Shown piece by piece: positions 14,611 to 23,046 of a stretch of 36,479 nucleotides of DNA; within the stretch, counting starts at the first letter, position 1, and each line of letters begins with the position of its first letter. This stretch comes from Planctomycetales bacterium 4572_13 (lineage in GTDB: Bacteria; Planctomycetota; Phycisphaerae; Sedimentisphaerales; Anaerohalosphaeraceae): NCBI GenBank assembly GCA_002084585.1, contig NBLM01000004.1, positions 1-36,479 on the forward strand, read 5' to 3'. Position numbers and translations under genes: made by a program. The notes under the pieces are model-generated. The model was not told where the DNA came from, did no database searches, and saw only the letters and a list, made by a program, of their open reading frames with translations.

Positions 14611-15570
14611 TTACTGTTCCACTTCCGGACACTTCATGATGTACTCGCGGATCTTGTCCATATCGGCTATTGCGACGGCGACTTTGTCGTCTGCCGCTCC
14701 ATAGTACAGATAAAGCTGGTTTGTTTCGGGCATGACCACGCCGCCGGTAACGAAGGTTACATCGCTGACATCGCCGATGCGTTCATAGTCCTCGCGCGGG
14801 CCAAGGACCCACTCCTCGCTCCGGCGAAGCACACGCCACGGTTCGTTCTTGTCCAGCAGGGCCAGTCCGGTGCGGTAGATTTGGCTGGCGGTGGTGTGCC
14901 GCACGCCGTGATAGACGATCAGCCAACCCTCGGGAATCTCGATCGGCTGGCAGCCCAGCCCGATGCGGGCTCCGTCCCAGTGGGCATAGCGCGTACTCAA
15001 CAGGACGCGGTGATCGCCCCAGTGTTTCAGGTCCGGCGACATACTCATCCAGATATGCGCCTCGCCGCGAACGACGGGCCGATGGATCAGTGCGAATCGC
15101 CCGTTAAACCGGCGGGGAAACAGGCAGGCGTCCTTGTCTTCCGGCGGAATCATTCCGCCCAAGCGGGCGAAGGTCTGGAAGTTGCGTGTGATAGCTAATG
15201 ACACAACCGGACCGCCCAGCCCAAATGATACATAGGTAATGCCGTACTGCTTTTGCTCTTCGAGCCAGACGATGCGCGGGTCTTCCAGCCCCCACCGTTC
15301 TTCGTGGCTGTTCTGATCGGCTTCCATCGTCGGTTCCGAATCAATCCGCCAATCCGTCAGGCCGTTGGTGCTGCGGGCCACACAAAAATGGCTAAACCCA
15401 CGCATATCTTCGACACGGTTCAGCAACAGCACATCGCCATTAACATGAACCGCACCGGGATTGAACACCGAATTGATTGGGTACGGCCAATCTTTGGCAG
15501 TTAAAATGGGATTGCCCTCAAAGCGGGTAAACAGCTCCGAGGCCAGCTTTGCTCGTTTCAGCGGGGCCAT
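14611..15570 (-). CDS. GH130-family glycoside phosphorylase or hydrolase
   Basis: A 319-residue five-bladed beta-propeller enzyme of family GH130. Motifs are FNPGAVHVNGD near residue 36, the catalytic-acid block WGLEDPRIVWLEE near 95, KDACLFPRRFNG near 145, IVYHGVRH near 215 and LYYGAADDKVAVA near 295. The family phosphorolyses or hydrolyses beta-1,2- and beta-1,4-linked mannosides. The substrate cannot be read from the sequence. No signal peptide is visible, so it acts in the cytoplasm. The gene stands alone, after the HTH-receiver pair on the same strand. Confidence 0.88.
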   Translation of the reverse strand: MAPLKRAKLASELFTRFEGNPILTAKDWPYPINSVFNPGAVHVNGDVLLLNRVEDMRGFSHFCVARSTNGLTDWRIDSEPTMEADQNSHEERWGLEDPRIVWLEEQKQYGITYVSFGLGGPVVSLAITRNFQTFARLGGMIPPEDKDACLFPRRFNGRFALIHRPVVRGEAHIWMSMSPDLKHWGDHRVLLSTRYAHWDGARIGLGCQPIEIPEGWLIVYHGVRHTTASQIYRTGLALLDKNEPWRVLRRSEEWVLGPREDYERIGDVSDVTFVTGGVVMPETNQLYLYYGAADDKVAVAIADMDKIREYIMKCPEVEQ

Positions 15571-15980
15571 TATCGTCTCTCTCGCGTTATTGTCTTACTT
15601 ACTTTCACACTGTCTAATTCGGCAATAAATGTTTTGAGATTTAACAAGTAATTGCTCTTTTGCCGAAAAACAACCCTAAAAAAATCGTTTTGCAAAAGAT
15701 TTCTCGTTCAAACTCCCTGTTTCAGAGCAATTTTCTCTTTTCAAACCCCCCTCGATTGGGTTTACTTGGAAACAATCGCGGCGTGTCCGCGTATCAGTAT
15801 AGAAAATGGCTCGGTAACACCGGCAAGATGGCGGCGCTACCGTATCGCCGGCGAATCGTTCCGGTAGTGCCGACTTCGGAGCCGCAACTTTTAGCAAGAC
15901 GATCATTGTTGGCATTTACACGATACCCGGTTGCCGCCTGGACGGCGGCACTACACGAACAAGATCTCAGGAGAGCAGTC
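15571..15980 (+). promoter_or_regulatory. Long GC-rich folded leader of dsbD
   Basis: This 410-bp gap has no convincing gene, though the dsbD frame stays open back to 15660. From 15777 it carries nested complementary segments: CGCGG-CGTGT-CCGCG, GGCTC paired with a distant GAGCC enclosing CTACCG/CGGTAG, and GCCGCC-TGGAC-GGCGGC close to the ribosome site. I do not recognise a known riboswitch. A structured leader is an inference from these pairings. No firm promoter was found. Confidence 0.4.
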
Positions 15981-17846
15981 ATGAAGAAAATAGCTCGTTT
16001 AGCAGGATTGTTATCGGTCGCTCTGTTGGTGTTCAGCGCATCCGCCGGAACGGTTATTACCGAGTACGAGGACCAGTCCTCCAGCGTCTCACTGCAACCG
16101 GCCCGCATGAATGGCCAACCGGGTATCGCGGTGGTCTTTACCGGCACCGATGACCTGCATTACTATGCCACCGCGACGGCGGCCCCGGTGCCGCATTTGA
16201 AACTGAAGGTCTCTGCCCAAGCGGATGGATTAACCTTTGGCCCGGCAGTGTATCCCGAATACCAATACTTCAATGACCCGGCCAAAGGAAAGATTGAAGT
16301 CTATGTCGGCAATTTCAAAGTGTTCCTGCCAATAATCATAACATCTGTTGTAGATGCTCATAAGGCAAAAGATGTTGCTGTAACCATCAAGGGTATCGCC
16401 TGCACCAGTGAACTATGCCTGACCCCGTTTACGAAAGAAATCACAGCTGAAATCGATCTGTTGCAAATGGTTAGCTGGCCAGAAATCGATTTTAAGGCGG
16501 CTCCCGCGCAGGAAACGGTTGAGAAGTCTCAACACGGCCAAGCGGAGCTTGACCGTGCCACTCGTACCGAAGCCGTCAAAGCAGATGCGGGGCTTGCAGG
16601 TCTGCTGTCGAGCTGGGGCGAAACCGGCGATTCGCAGGCATCGGCCAACAGGAGCGTGCTGTGGTTTTTTCTGCTGGCGCTTTTGGCTGGGTTATCGATT
16701 AACATTATGCCGTGTGTGCTGCCAGTGATCCCGCTGATCATTATGCGGTTGGTGGGCCAGGCCAAGGAGTCCGGCCCGCGGCGCATTGCACTCGGCTTTT
16801 CGTTCTGCGGTGGCATTGTTCTGTTCTTCGCGGTGTTCGCGGCGATATCCGCGATTGTGAAACTGTCCACCGGCACGGGGCTGGATATCAACAGCTTGTA
16901 CCGCAATCCGATCGCCGTCATTACACTGTTTTTGTTTATCCTGTTTTTCGCACTGGTGCTGATGGATGTGCTGGTGCTGTCGTTGCCGTCATCAATCACC
17001 AACAAGCACCGCGGCGGATCGGGTTTTACCGGGTCGATCGGCATGGGTTTCTTCGCCGGCATCCTGAGTACGCCGTGCAGCGGGGCGATCATCGGGGCGG
17101 TGCTGGTCTGGGCGCAGACCCAACCGTTGACGGTCAGCAGTACCGCGCTGGTGCTGATGGGCATCGGCATGGCGGTACCATACGCGCTGCTGATCTCGAT
17201 TCCGAAACTGCTGGACTTTGTACCCAAACCCGGAACCTGGATGGAGATCTTCAAAAAGACCGGCGGGTTCCTGCTGATCCTGATTGCGGTGAAGTTTACC
17301 CTGACGGCACTGGCCAAGGACCATCTGATCAATATTTTGCTCTATGGTGTGATCTTCAGTTTCTGCATTTGGATGCTGGGTGCGTGGATCACATTCTCCA
17401 CACCGAAAGGCAAGAAGTGGACCATCCGTCTCATCGCGGCGATCATCGCTATGATGACTGGTTTCTGGCTGCTGCCTGCGCCGCAGCAATCGAAGATCGA
17501 CTGGCAAAAATACAACCCGACGATTGTGCAAAGCGCACTGGAAAACGACCGGCCCGTACTGCTGAAGTTTACCGCCGACTGGTGTACCAATTGCAAGATT
17601 GTTGATAAGAATGTCTTTCATGATTCCGAGATAGCGATGCTGCTCAAACAAAAGGGATTTGTTGCCATCAAGGCCGATACGACCCAGCAGAGTTTTCAGG
17701 CCACCGTCGATTACAAAGCCGTCTTCAAAGAACCGGGCAATGTTCCGAACACCATCCTGCTGAACCCGGACAAACAAACCATCACCAAAATCCGAGGCAT
17801 GTTCACACCGGAGGAATTGAAACAAACCATCAATGAACAATTTTAG
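15981..17846 (+). CDS. dsbD: Thiol:disulfide interchange protein DsbD
   Basis: DsbD carries electrons from cytoplasmic thioredoxin to periplasmic thiol proteins. I start at ATG 15981, eight bases after AGGAG, because a signal peptide follows (RLAGLLSVALLVFSASA); the protein has 621 residues. The N-terminal alpha domain (20-165) holds the redox pair GIACTSELCLTPF (Cys141, Cys146). The membrane beta domain has eight hydrophobic segments, with NIMPCVLPVIP (Cys245) and LSTPCSGAIIG (Cys366). The C-terminal gamma domain is a thioredoxin fold with FTADWCTNCK (Cys535, Cys538). All three redox pairs are intact. A second, CcdA-type system is encoded in the arsenic operon. The ORF-track start at 15660 adds 107 residues that precede the signal peptide and is rejected. 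Confidence 0.93.
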   Translation: MKKIARLAGLLSVALLVFSASAGTVITEYEDQSSSVSLQPARMNGQPGIAVVFTGTDDLHYYATATAAPVPHLKLKVSAQADGLTFGPAVYPEYQYFNDPAKGKIEVYVGNFKVFLPIIITSVVDAHKAKDVAVTIKGIACTSELCLTPFTKEITAEIDLLQMVSWPEIDFKAAPAQETVEKSQHGQAELDRATRTEAVKADAGLAGLLSSWGETGDSQASANRSVLWFFLLALLAGLSINIMPCVLPVIPLIIMRLVGQAKESGPRRIALGFSFCGGIVLFFAVFAAISAIVKLSTGTGLDINSLYRNPIAVITLFLFILFFALVLMDVLVLSLPSSITNKHRGGSGFTGSIGMGFFAGILSTPCSGAIIGAVLVWAQTQPLTVSSTALVLMGIGMAVPYALLISIPKLLDFVPKPGTWMEIFKKTGGFLLILIAVKFTLTALAKDHLINILLYGVIFSFCIWMLGAWITFSTPKGKKWTIRLIAAIIAMMTGFWLLPAPQQSKIDWQKYNPTIVQSALENDRPVLLKFTADWCTNCKIVDKNVFHDSEIAMLLKQKGFVAIKADTTQQSFQATVDYKAVFKEPGNVPNTILLNPDKQTITKIRGMFTPEELKQTINEQF

Positions 17847-17866
17847 GTTTTGAGAAAAAAAGTTAT

Positions 17867-17894
17867 TGCTTGTTTAGAATAATTTTATAGAATT
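17867..17894 (+). promoter_or_regulatory. Possible promoter for the coiled-coil lipoprotein
   Basis: TTGCTT and TAGAAT are 16 bases apart in the AT-rich gap after dsbD. A second TATAGAAT occurs about 14 bases downstream, so the start site is uncertain. Confidence 0.4.
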
Positions 17895-17973
17895 ACTGTA
17901 TAGAATGTGGCGAGCGTGTGCTCGTTTAGGTGTTTAAACAAGAAACATCAATTTATTCGGAAAGGGAAGAACC

Positions 17974-18639
17974 ATGTCGAAATCAGAAAATCACTCCAAC
18001 CTGTGGAAACGCTGCATCTCCATCACGATGTGTTTGTCGATGATGGTCATGCTCGGATGCTCATCCGGTGTTAAGCGTTCGGACAAGGCGGCGTCCAGCG
18101 CTAAAACATTGCAGCGAGAGTGTACCAGCCTGCAGGGGCAAATCGACAAAACAATCCAGAGCTTGGACGCTGTTGTTGCGGCTAAAAAGGCAGGCCTGCG
18201 CGGTGCCTACAACAACTATGTATCCGAACTGAAAACCCTGAAATCCCAGACCAAAAAAGTCGCGTCCCGAGCGCAAAAACTCAAAAAATCGAGCCAGGGA
18301 TATCTTGACGCGTGGGAGAAGAACATGCAGGAAGTCAGCAATCCCGAACTTCGCGAGCAGGCGGCACAGCGACGGGCTACGGTGTCGGCGAAATTTGAGG
18401 ACAGCAGAGATGAATTTGACCGAATTCAATCCGATTATGATCAGTTTGCAAAAAATCTCAGGGAAATCAAGGTGGCTCTGGACAATGACTTGAATCCGGC
18501 CGGCGTCGCATCGGTCGAGAAAGTCATTAAGCGGGCGAAGAAAAGTTCGGAACCACTGAAAAAAGATATTGCAACGATTATCAAGGCCCTCGATGAGATT
18601 ACCATGGCCCTGTCCGGCCCGCCGCCTGTGGATAAATAA
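17974..18639 (+). CDS. DUF2959-like coiled-coil lipoprotein
   Basis: A 221-residue exported protein. The signal region ISITMCLSMMVMLGCSSG ends in a lipobox Cys. The mature part is almost wholly helical and charged, with heptad-like stretches (LKTLKSQTKKVASRAQKLKK and RDEFDRIQSDYDQFAKNLRE), typical of DUF2959 proteins. It ends in a short Pro-rich tail (GPPPVDK). Function is unknown; a periplasmic scaffold is possible. The ATG follows GGAAAGGGAAG. Downstream comes a broken nth gene. Confidence 0.75.
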   Translation: MSKSENHSNLWKRCISITMCLSMMVMLGCSSGVKRSDKAASSAKTLQRECTSLQGQIDKTIQSLDAVVAAKKAGLRGAYNNYVSELKTLKSQTKKVASRAQKLKKSSQGYLDAWEKNMQEVSNPELREQAAQRRATVSAKFEDSRDEFDRIQSDYDQFAKNLREIKVALDNDLNPAGVASVEKVIKRAKKSSEPLKKDIATIIKALDEITMALSGPPPVDK

Positions 18640-18645
18640 AATATA

Positions 18646-18931
18646 ACGAAGGCAAAAAAGAAGATCAAGGTAGCCCAAGCCGAGGCGAAGGTGCGGGTGC
18701 TGAAGATTCTGCCGCTACTGAAAAAGACCTATCCCGACGCGAAGATTGCGCCGCACTGGGACAACCTGTGGAACCTGCTGGTGGCGGCAATTCTCTCGGC
18801 CCAGCGGGTTTTTTCGCAACAAAGCCAAAAAAATCCGAGGCATTTTCGTGCGGGAGGAACTGAAACAGGTTGTTACAGAACAATTTCAGGGGATTGGCTC
18901 CCGCAATTATAACAAGCAAAAAAAACCTTGA
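18646..18931 (+). pseudogene. Endonuclease III (nth) remnant fused to a DsbD-like tail
   Basis: The frame from ACG 18646 (where an ATG would be expected) reads KAKKKIKVAQ and then LPLLKKTYPDAK...LLVAAILSAQ, the start of endonuclease III. The middle of the enzyme, including catalytic Lys and Asp regions, is missing. A shifted frame reads GFFRNKAKKIRG, which fits the nth block GFYRNKAKNI. It then continues IFVREELKQVVTEQF, which matches the DsbD C-terminus (MFTPEELKQTINEQF). At DNA level 18830-18888 equals 17787-17845 at 44 of 59 positions by my count. The gene cannot make a working enzyme. The 3' [4Fe-4S] cluster region is absent. Confidence 0.72.
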
Positions 18932-18956
18932 AAGCATTTACTATTTCCACTATAAG
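18928..18956 (+). promoter_or_regulatory. Sigma70-type promoter of the rnf operon
   Basis: TTGAAA (18928-18933) and TATAAG (18951-18956) are 17 bases apart. They lie 25 bp before the first ATG of the cluster. Confidence 0.7.
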
Positions 18957-18981
18957 CACCTTTTAGCATTGGTGAAGGATC

Positions 18982-19269
18982 ATGAAAACCAATAATACCT
19001 GCTCTCAATGCAGCCATAAAGACGGCTGTCGGCTGTCGTATGAAAAGCTCGGCAAGGCCAACGGCCCTAATGTGGCGACCAAGGCGGTTGTCGCGTTTTT
19101 GATACCGATTGGTATGTTTATTGGCGTCCTTGCCGCCAGTGAGCGGTTGCTGCAGGGCCGACTGGAAGGACGCAGTTTAACACTGATCAGTTTTTTTTTG
19201 GCGGTATGTGTTTCGTTGTTGGTTGTATTTATCGTTCGGGTCATTCGCGGCCCGAAAAAAACACTATAA
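18982..19269 (+). CDS. RseC-like small membrane protein, Rnf-associated
   Basis: A 95-residue protein with an N-terminal cysteine cluster, CSQCSHKDGC, followed by two hydrophobic segments (about 36-52, AVVAFLIPIGMFIGVLA, and 66-88, LTLISFFLAVCVSLLVVFIV). The layout resembles the RseC family (SoxR-reducing system), whose genes often neighbour rnf/rsx clusters. The cysteines could hold a metal or Fe-S centre. It is first in the operon, 15 bp before rnfC. The ATG follows GAAGGA. The RseC assignment rests on architecture and context. Confidence 0.65.
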   Translation: MKTNNTCSQCSHKDGCRLSYEKLGKANGPNVATKAVVAFLIPIGMFIGVLAASERLLQGRLEGRSLTLISFFLAVCVSLLVVFIVRVIRGPKKTL

Positions 19270-19284
19270 AAAAGGTTCGGTTTT

Positions 19285-20658
19285 ATGGCTGAAATTCGCG
19301 GCAAATGCACTTTCCCGGGCGGCGCGCATCCGCCTGAAAATAAACAGTTTGGTGAAAATTGTCCCGTAGAGGTCGTACCCGTCCCCAAACAGGTGTCGAT
19401 TCTGCTGAGCCAGCACATTGGCGCTCCGTGTGAGCCGCTGGTGGCCAAGCGGGAAGCGGTAACAGCCGGGCAGGTCATCGGCAAATCGGATGCGTTTGTT
19501 TCGGCTCCGATCCATTCACCGATCAATGGAACCGTCAAGGATATTGCTTTGCTGCCGCACCCGGTCATTGGACGGACGATGGGCATTATCATTGATGCCG
19601 ATGCTGAAAACAACACACCCAAACAGCCCGTCAATGCCCGGTTTGACAAAGATTTCAACCCCGCTGATTTTAGACCGGAACAGATTTGCACGGCGGTACG
19701 CGAGGCGGGGCTGGTCGGAATGGGCGGGGCCGGTTTCCCCACACAGGTTAAAATTGAACCCAATCCGCGACTGGAAAAAAAAATCCTGATCATCAACGGC
19801 TGTGAGTGTGAACCGTTTATCACCTGCGACTATCGGGTGATGCTGGAGTGGGTCTGGCAGGTCATCGCAGGCATTCGTCTGGCGGCTCATGCGGCCGGCG
19901 TTAATAAAATTCGGATTGGTATCGAGGACAACAAGCCCGAAGCAATCAAGATTGTCAGCGACACGATTGAGCAGCTGGGCAACATTGGCGATATACAGGT
20001 CGTTCCGCTCAAGACCAAGTATCCACAGGGCGGCGAGCGGCAACTCATTAAATCCATCCTTGGCAAAACCGTTCCCACCGGCAGTATTCCACCAACCATC
20101 GGGGTTTGTGTGCTGAATGTGGCAACTTGTGCGGCGATTGCCGAGGCGGTCATGATGGGTAATCCATTAACGCATCGGGTTGTAACGGTTTCCGGATGTG
20201 CCATATCAAAGCCCGGGAACTACTATGTTCCGATTGGGATGCGAGTGGAAGATCTTATTGCCCATTGCGGCGGGTTAACCGAAACCGCTGCCAAAGTGGT
20301 TATGGGCGGTCCAATGATGGGATTCGCGATTGCCGATCTTTCCACGCCCCTGACAAAGACAAGCGGGGCCTTAACCTTTCTGACCAAGGCCGCCGTAACG
20401 CGAGCCAAATACGAAAAACAGGTAACCGCCTGCATTCGCTGCGGGCGATGCCTGACGGTGTGTCCGGAACATCTCAACCCGACGAAGATCGCCCATGCGG
20501 TCAAATATAACAAGCTCGATCTGGCGAAGGATTATTACCTGTCAGCGTGTATGGAGTGCGGCTGCTGCAGCTTCGTCTGTCCGGCCAATATCGAGATTAC
20601 CGGCTACATCAAAACCGGCAAGATATTAGACGCACGGGCTAAGAAGCAGCTCGGCTAA
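19285..20658 (+). CDS. rnfC: Electron transport complex subunit RnfC
   Basis: RnfC is the peripheral NADH-interacting subunit of the Rnf ferredoxin:NAD+ oxidoreductase. The 457-residue protein starts with the FPGGAHPPENK block. It has a Gly-rich NADH/FMN region, GLVGMGGAGFPTQVK (about 140-155), and INGCECEPFITCDYR. A SLBB-like segment contains GNYYVPIGMRVEDLI. Two ferredoxin-type [4Fe-4S] motifs close the protein: CIRCGRCLTVCP and CMECGCCSFVCP (about 380-435). It lacks the long Ala/Lys-rich C-terminal extension of gamma-proteobacterial RnfC. Confidence 0.96.
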   Translation: MAEIRGKCTFPGGAHPPENKQFGENCPVEVVPVPKQVSILLSQHIGAPCEPLVAKREAVTAGQVIGKSDAFVSAPIHSPINGTVKDIALLPHPVIGRTMGIIIDADAENNTPKQPVNARFDKDFNPADFRPEQICTAVREAGLVGMGGAGFPTQVKIEPNPRLEKKILIINGCECEPFITCDYRVMLEWVWQVIAGIRLAAHAAGVNKIRIGIEDNKPEAIKIVSDTIEQLGNIGDIQVVPLKTKYPQGGERQLIKSILGKTVPTGSIPPTIGVCVLNVATCAAIAEAVMMGNPLTHRVVTVSGCAISKPGNYYVPIGMRVEDLIAHCGGLTETAAKVVMGGPMMGFAIADLSTPLTKTSGALTFLTKAAVTRAKYEKQVTACIRCGRCLTVCPEHLNPTKIAHAVKYNKLDLAKDYYLSACMECGCCSFVCPANIEITGYIKTGKILDARAKKQLG

Positions 20659-20661
20659 TCG

Positions 20662-20684
20662 TAGGGTGGGCACTATGCCCATGC
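20662..20684. repeat. Short perfect hairpin between rnfC and rnfD
   Basis: TGGGCA-CTA-TGCCCA (20667-20681) is a perfect 6-bp hairpin inside GTAGGGTGGGCACTATGCCCATGCGG, a type of intergenic repeat common in bacterial genomes. It lies within the operon, so it would form in the mRNA. Confidence 0.6.
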
Positions 20685-20721
20685 GGATCTAACAAGTCAA
20701 TAAACAAAGGAATAATATTCA

Positions 20722-21780
20722 ATGTTGAGCAAGATCACAGTTTCACCGGCGCCACATATCAGCCAGAATCTGTCCACGCGCGGCGTGATGGGCGATGTGA
20801 TTATCGGATTGGCTCCGGCTGTGGCCGCGGCGGTCTGGTTTTTCCGCTTTCAGGCGGTGTGGGTGATAGCGACTTGTGTCGTTTCGTGTATGGTCAGCGA
20901 ATGGATATGCAATGTTATTCGCAAAAAGCCGAATTCGCTGGGCGATTTAAGTGCGATTTTGACAGGGCTTATCCTGGCATTCTCGCTACCACCGATGATC
21001 CCGTTGTGGGCCGCGACGATCGGCAGCGCTTTCGCGATTGTCATTACCAAGATGCTGTTCGGTGGACTGGGCTGCAATGTGTTTAATCCGGCGATGGCGG
21101 CGAGGGCATTTATGGCGGCCTCTCTGGGGGCGTTGATGACGACCTGGACGGTGCCGGCGACGATGGGTGAAGTTCATTACAAAGGGCAGGATGCCAATGT
21201 GCTGGCAACAGTCCATGCTGAGAATCTTTATGGCGGTTCCGCCGAGCAGGCTGCCCTGACACAGGCGACCCCGCTGGCCTGGTCAAAATCCGCTCAAAAA
21301 GGAAAGGCGGATATCCAGCCGATTAATCAGATGGTCAAGCCGATGTTCTACGGCGGTGTGGGCGGATGCCTGGGCGAGACCAGTGTACTGGCGCTGCTGA
21401 TCGGCGGGGTGTATTTGCTGATCCGTCGAACCATTTCATTTCATATCCCCGCGGCGGTACTGATCGCGGCGGCGGTGTTTGCGAGCATTTTTCATCTCAT
21501 CAGTCCGGACAAATACGCCACCCCCGCTTTCCATCTGTTTAGCGGTGGAATGCTGATCTGTGCATTCTTTATTGCAACCGACCCGGTAACCGCTCCGTTG
21601 AGTGTCAAGGGCATGTGGATATTCGGCGCCGGTGTGGGTGCGCTGGTGATGCTCATTCGCTTAGTCGGCGAGTTGCCGGAGGGTGTGATGTACGCGGTGT
21701 TGATTATGAATGCCCTGACACCTTTAATCGATCGTGCCTGTAAACTGGTGCCTGCGGGAGGAAAACCCAATGTCAGCTAA
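20722..21780 (+). CDS. rnfD: Electron transport complex subunit RnfD
   Basis: RnfD is a membrane subunit of Rnf related to NqrB. The 352-residue protein has about nine hydrophobic segments. NVFNPAMAARAFMAASLGALMTTW is the conserved central block, and the Thr in TQATPLAWSK corresponds to the residue that carries covalent FMN in RnfD/NqrB. FHLFSGGMLICAFFIATDPVTAPLS is the characteristic C-terminal signature. The gene overlaps rnfG by 11 bp, implying coupled translation. Confidence 0.95.
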   Translation: MLSKITVSPAPHISQNLSTRGVMGDVIIGLAPAVAAAVWFFRFQAVWVIATCVVSCMVSEWICNVIRKKPNSLGDLSAILTGLILAFSLPPMIPLWAATIGSAFAIVITKMLFGGLGCNVFNPAMAARAFMAASLGALMTTWTVPATMGEVHYKGQDANVLATVHAENLYGGSAEQAALTQATPLAWSKSAQKGKADIQPINQMVKPMFYGGVGGCLGETSVLALLIGGVYLLIRRTISFHIPAAVLIAAAVFASIFHLISPDKYATPAFHLFSGGMLICAFFIATDPVTAPLSVKGMWIFGAGVGALVMLIRLVGELPEGVMYAVLIMNALTPLIDRACKLVPAGGKPNVS

Positions 21781-22405
21781 TGAAAAGAAAAATCCTTTAC
21801 TCTATTTTTTGCGGGAAAGCTGGTTGCTGATGGCCGCGGCGATTGTTTTTGGCTCGTTACTGTCATCGCTGAATGCAGCGTGGCAGCCAAAGATCGCGCA
21901 GAATGAAATCGACAAGTTCAATACGCTGGCTGGCGGATTGTTAGGTAGTGCAGAAAGTTTCGAGACTGTCCCGAAGGCCGTGCCGGTTGATATCGGAAAA
22001 GGCAAAACCTACAGCGTCGAGGTCAAAAAGGGCACCGATGCTGACGGAAACCCTGTCGGTTGGGCGTTCGTGTGCGAGGGGGCCGGTTTTGCTGACAAGA
22101 TCAAACTGGTCGTGGCAACGGACATAGCGTTTGAAACCGTGGCCGGATTCGGTGTTCTCAGCAGTTTTGAAACGCCGGGCTTTGGCGATAAGATCAATAT
22201 CAAAGATGGGTTTTACCAGAGCCAGTTCAACGGAACACCGGTAACCAAGTTGGAGCTAACGAAGATCGGCGATCCTGAAAAGGTAGATGACCAGATCGTT
22301 TCGATTACTGGGGCAACCGTAACCAGCGAGGCAGTCGTCAGTATCTTCAATACATTCCTGCTGCCGATCAAAGAAGCCCTGCAAGAACAAAATCTTTTAC
22401 AATAG
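21770..22405 (+). CDS. rnfG: Electron transport complex subunit RnfG
   Basis: RnfG is a single-span subunit whose extracytoplasmic domain carries covalently bound FMN. I start at ATG 21770, preceded by GGGAGG, giving 211 residues; the ORF-track start 12 codons upstream lies inside rnfD. The N-terminal anchor is SWLLMAAAIVFGSLLSSL. The flavin attachment motif is ITGATVTSEAVVSIFN near the C-terminus, with Thr in the (S/T)GAT context. GFGVLSSFETPGFGDKI is the usual FMN-domain block. Confidence 0.94.
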   Translation: MSANEKKNPLLYFLRESWLLMAAAIVFGSLLSSLNAAWQPKIAQNEIDKFNTLAGGLLGSAESFETVPKAVPVDIGKGKTYSVEVKKGTDADGNPVGWAFVCEGAGFADKIKLVVATDIAFETVAGFGVLSSFETPGFGDKINIKDGFYQSQFNGTPVTKLELTKIGDPEKVDDQIVSITGATVTSEAVVSIFNTFLLPIKEALQEQNLLQ

Positions 22406-22414
22406 GATACAGAT

Positions 22415-23032
22415 ATGTCGGATAATAAAATTTCACTCGGCAAAACATTTTTCGGCGGTATCTGGGATAATAACCCGGTGCTGCGGCTGCTATTGGGGAT
22501 GTGCCCGATGCTGGCGGTCACCGCCGCAGTCAAACCGGCGCTGACCATGGGCGTCAGCGTGATCTTCGTGCTGCTGTTTTCCAACATCGTCGTCAGTTCC
22601 TTGCGGCATCAGCTCAAGCCGCATGTGCGGATTCTGATGTTTACGCTGACCATCGCCACGGCGGTAACGATTGCCGATTTGTACCTGAAAGCATTTATGC
22701 CGGAGATGAGTGCCAGCTTGGGGCCGTTTATTCCGCTGATTATCGTTAACTGTATCATCATCGGCCGGGCCGAGGCGTGTGCGAGCAAGAATGGTTTGGT
22801 CGTCAGCATTATCGATGCTTTGGGAATGGGTGCCGGATTTACGATTACGCTGTGCGTTTTGGCGGCAATTCGTGAAGTACTGGCCACGGGGATGATATTC
22901 GAACAACCGATCCCTGCATTTACTGATTTCTATGTACCATGGGCCGGAATGGGAATGCCGGTCGGTGCCTTTATTACGCTGGGGCTGATGCTGGGTGCTG
23001 TAAACCTGATTACAAAAAAGACACAAGCATAA
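22415..23032 (+). CDS. rnfE: Electron transport complex subunit RnfE
   Basis: RnfE is an integral membrane subunit, homologous to RnfA and NqrD. The 205-residue protein has six predicted membrane helices. Key features are GIWDNNPVLRLLLGMCPMLAVT at the start and FIPLIIVNCIIIGRAEACAS in the middle, whose Cys residues align with those ligating the intramembrane Fe-S centre between RnfA and RnfE. It starts 9 bp after rnfG. Confidence 0.95.
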   Translation: MSDNKISLGKTFFGGIWDNNPVLRLLLGMCPMLAVTAAVKPALTMGVSVIFVLLFSNIVVSSLRHQLKPHVRILMFTLTIATAVTIADLYLKAFMPEMSASLGPFIPLIIVNCIIIGRAEACASKNGLVVSIIDALGMGAGFTITLCVLAAIREVLATGMIFEQPIPAFTDFYVPWAGMGMPVGAFITLGLMLGAVNLITKKTQA

Positions 23033-23046
23033 TACGGATTTAACAA

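Noticed and set aside
15660-15980. 107-residue N-terminal extension of DsbD
   Set aside because: It precedes a normal signal peptide and a good ribosome site at 15981 and has no protein-like features.
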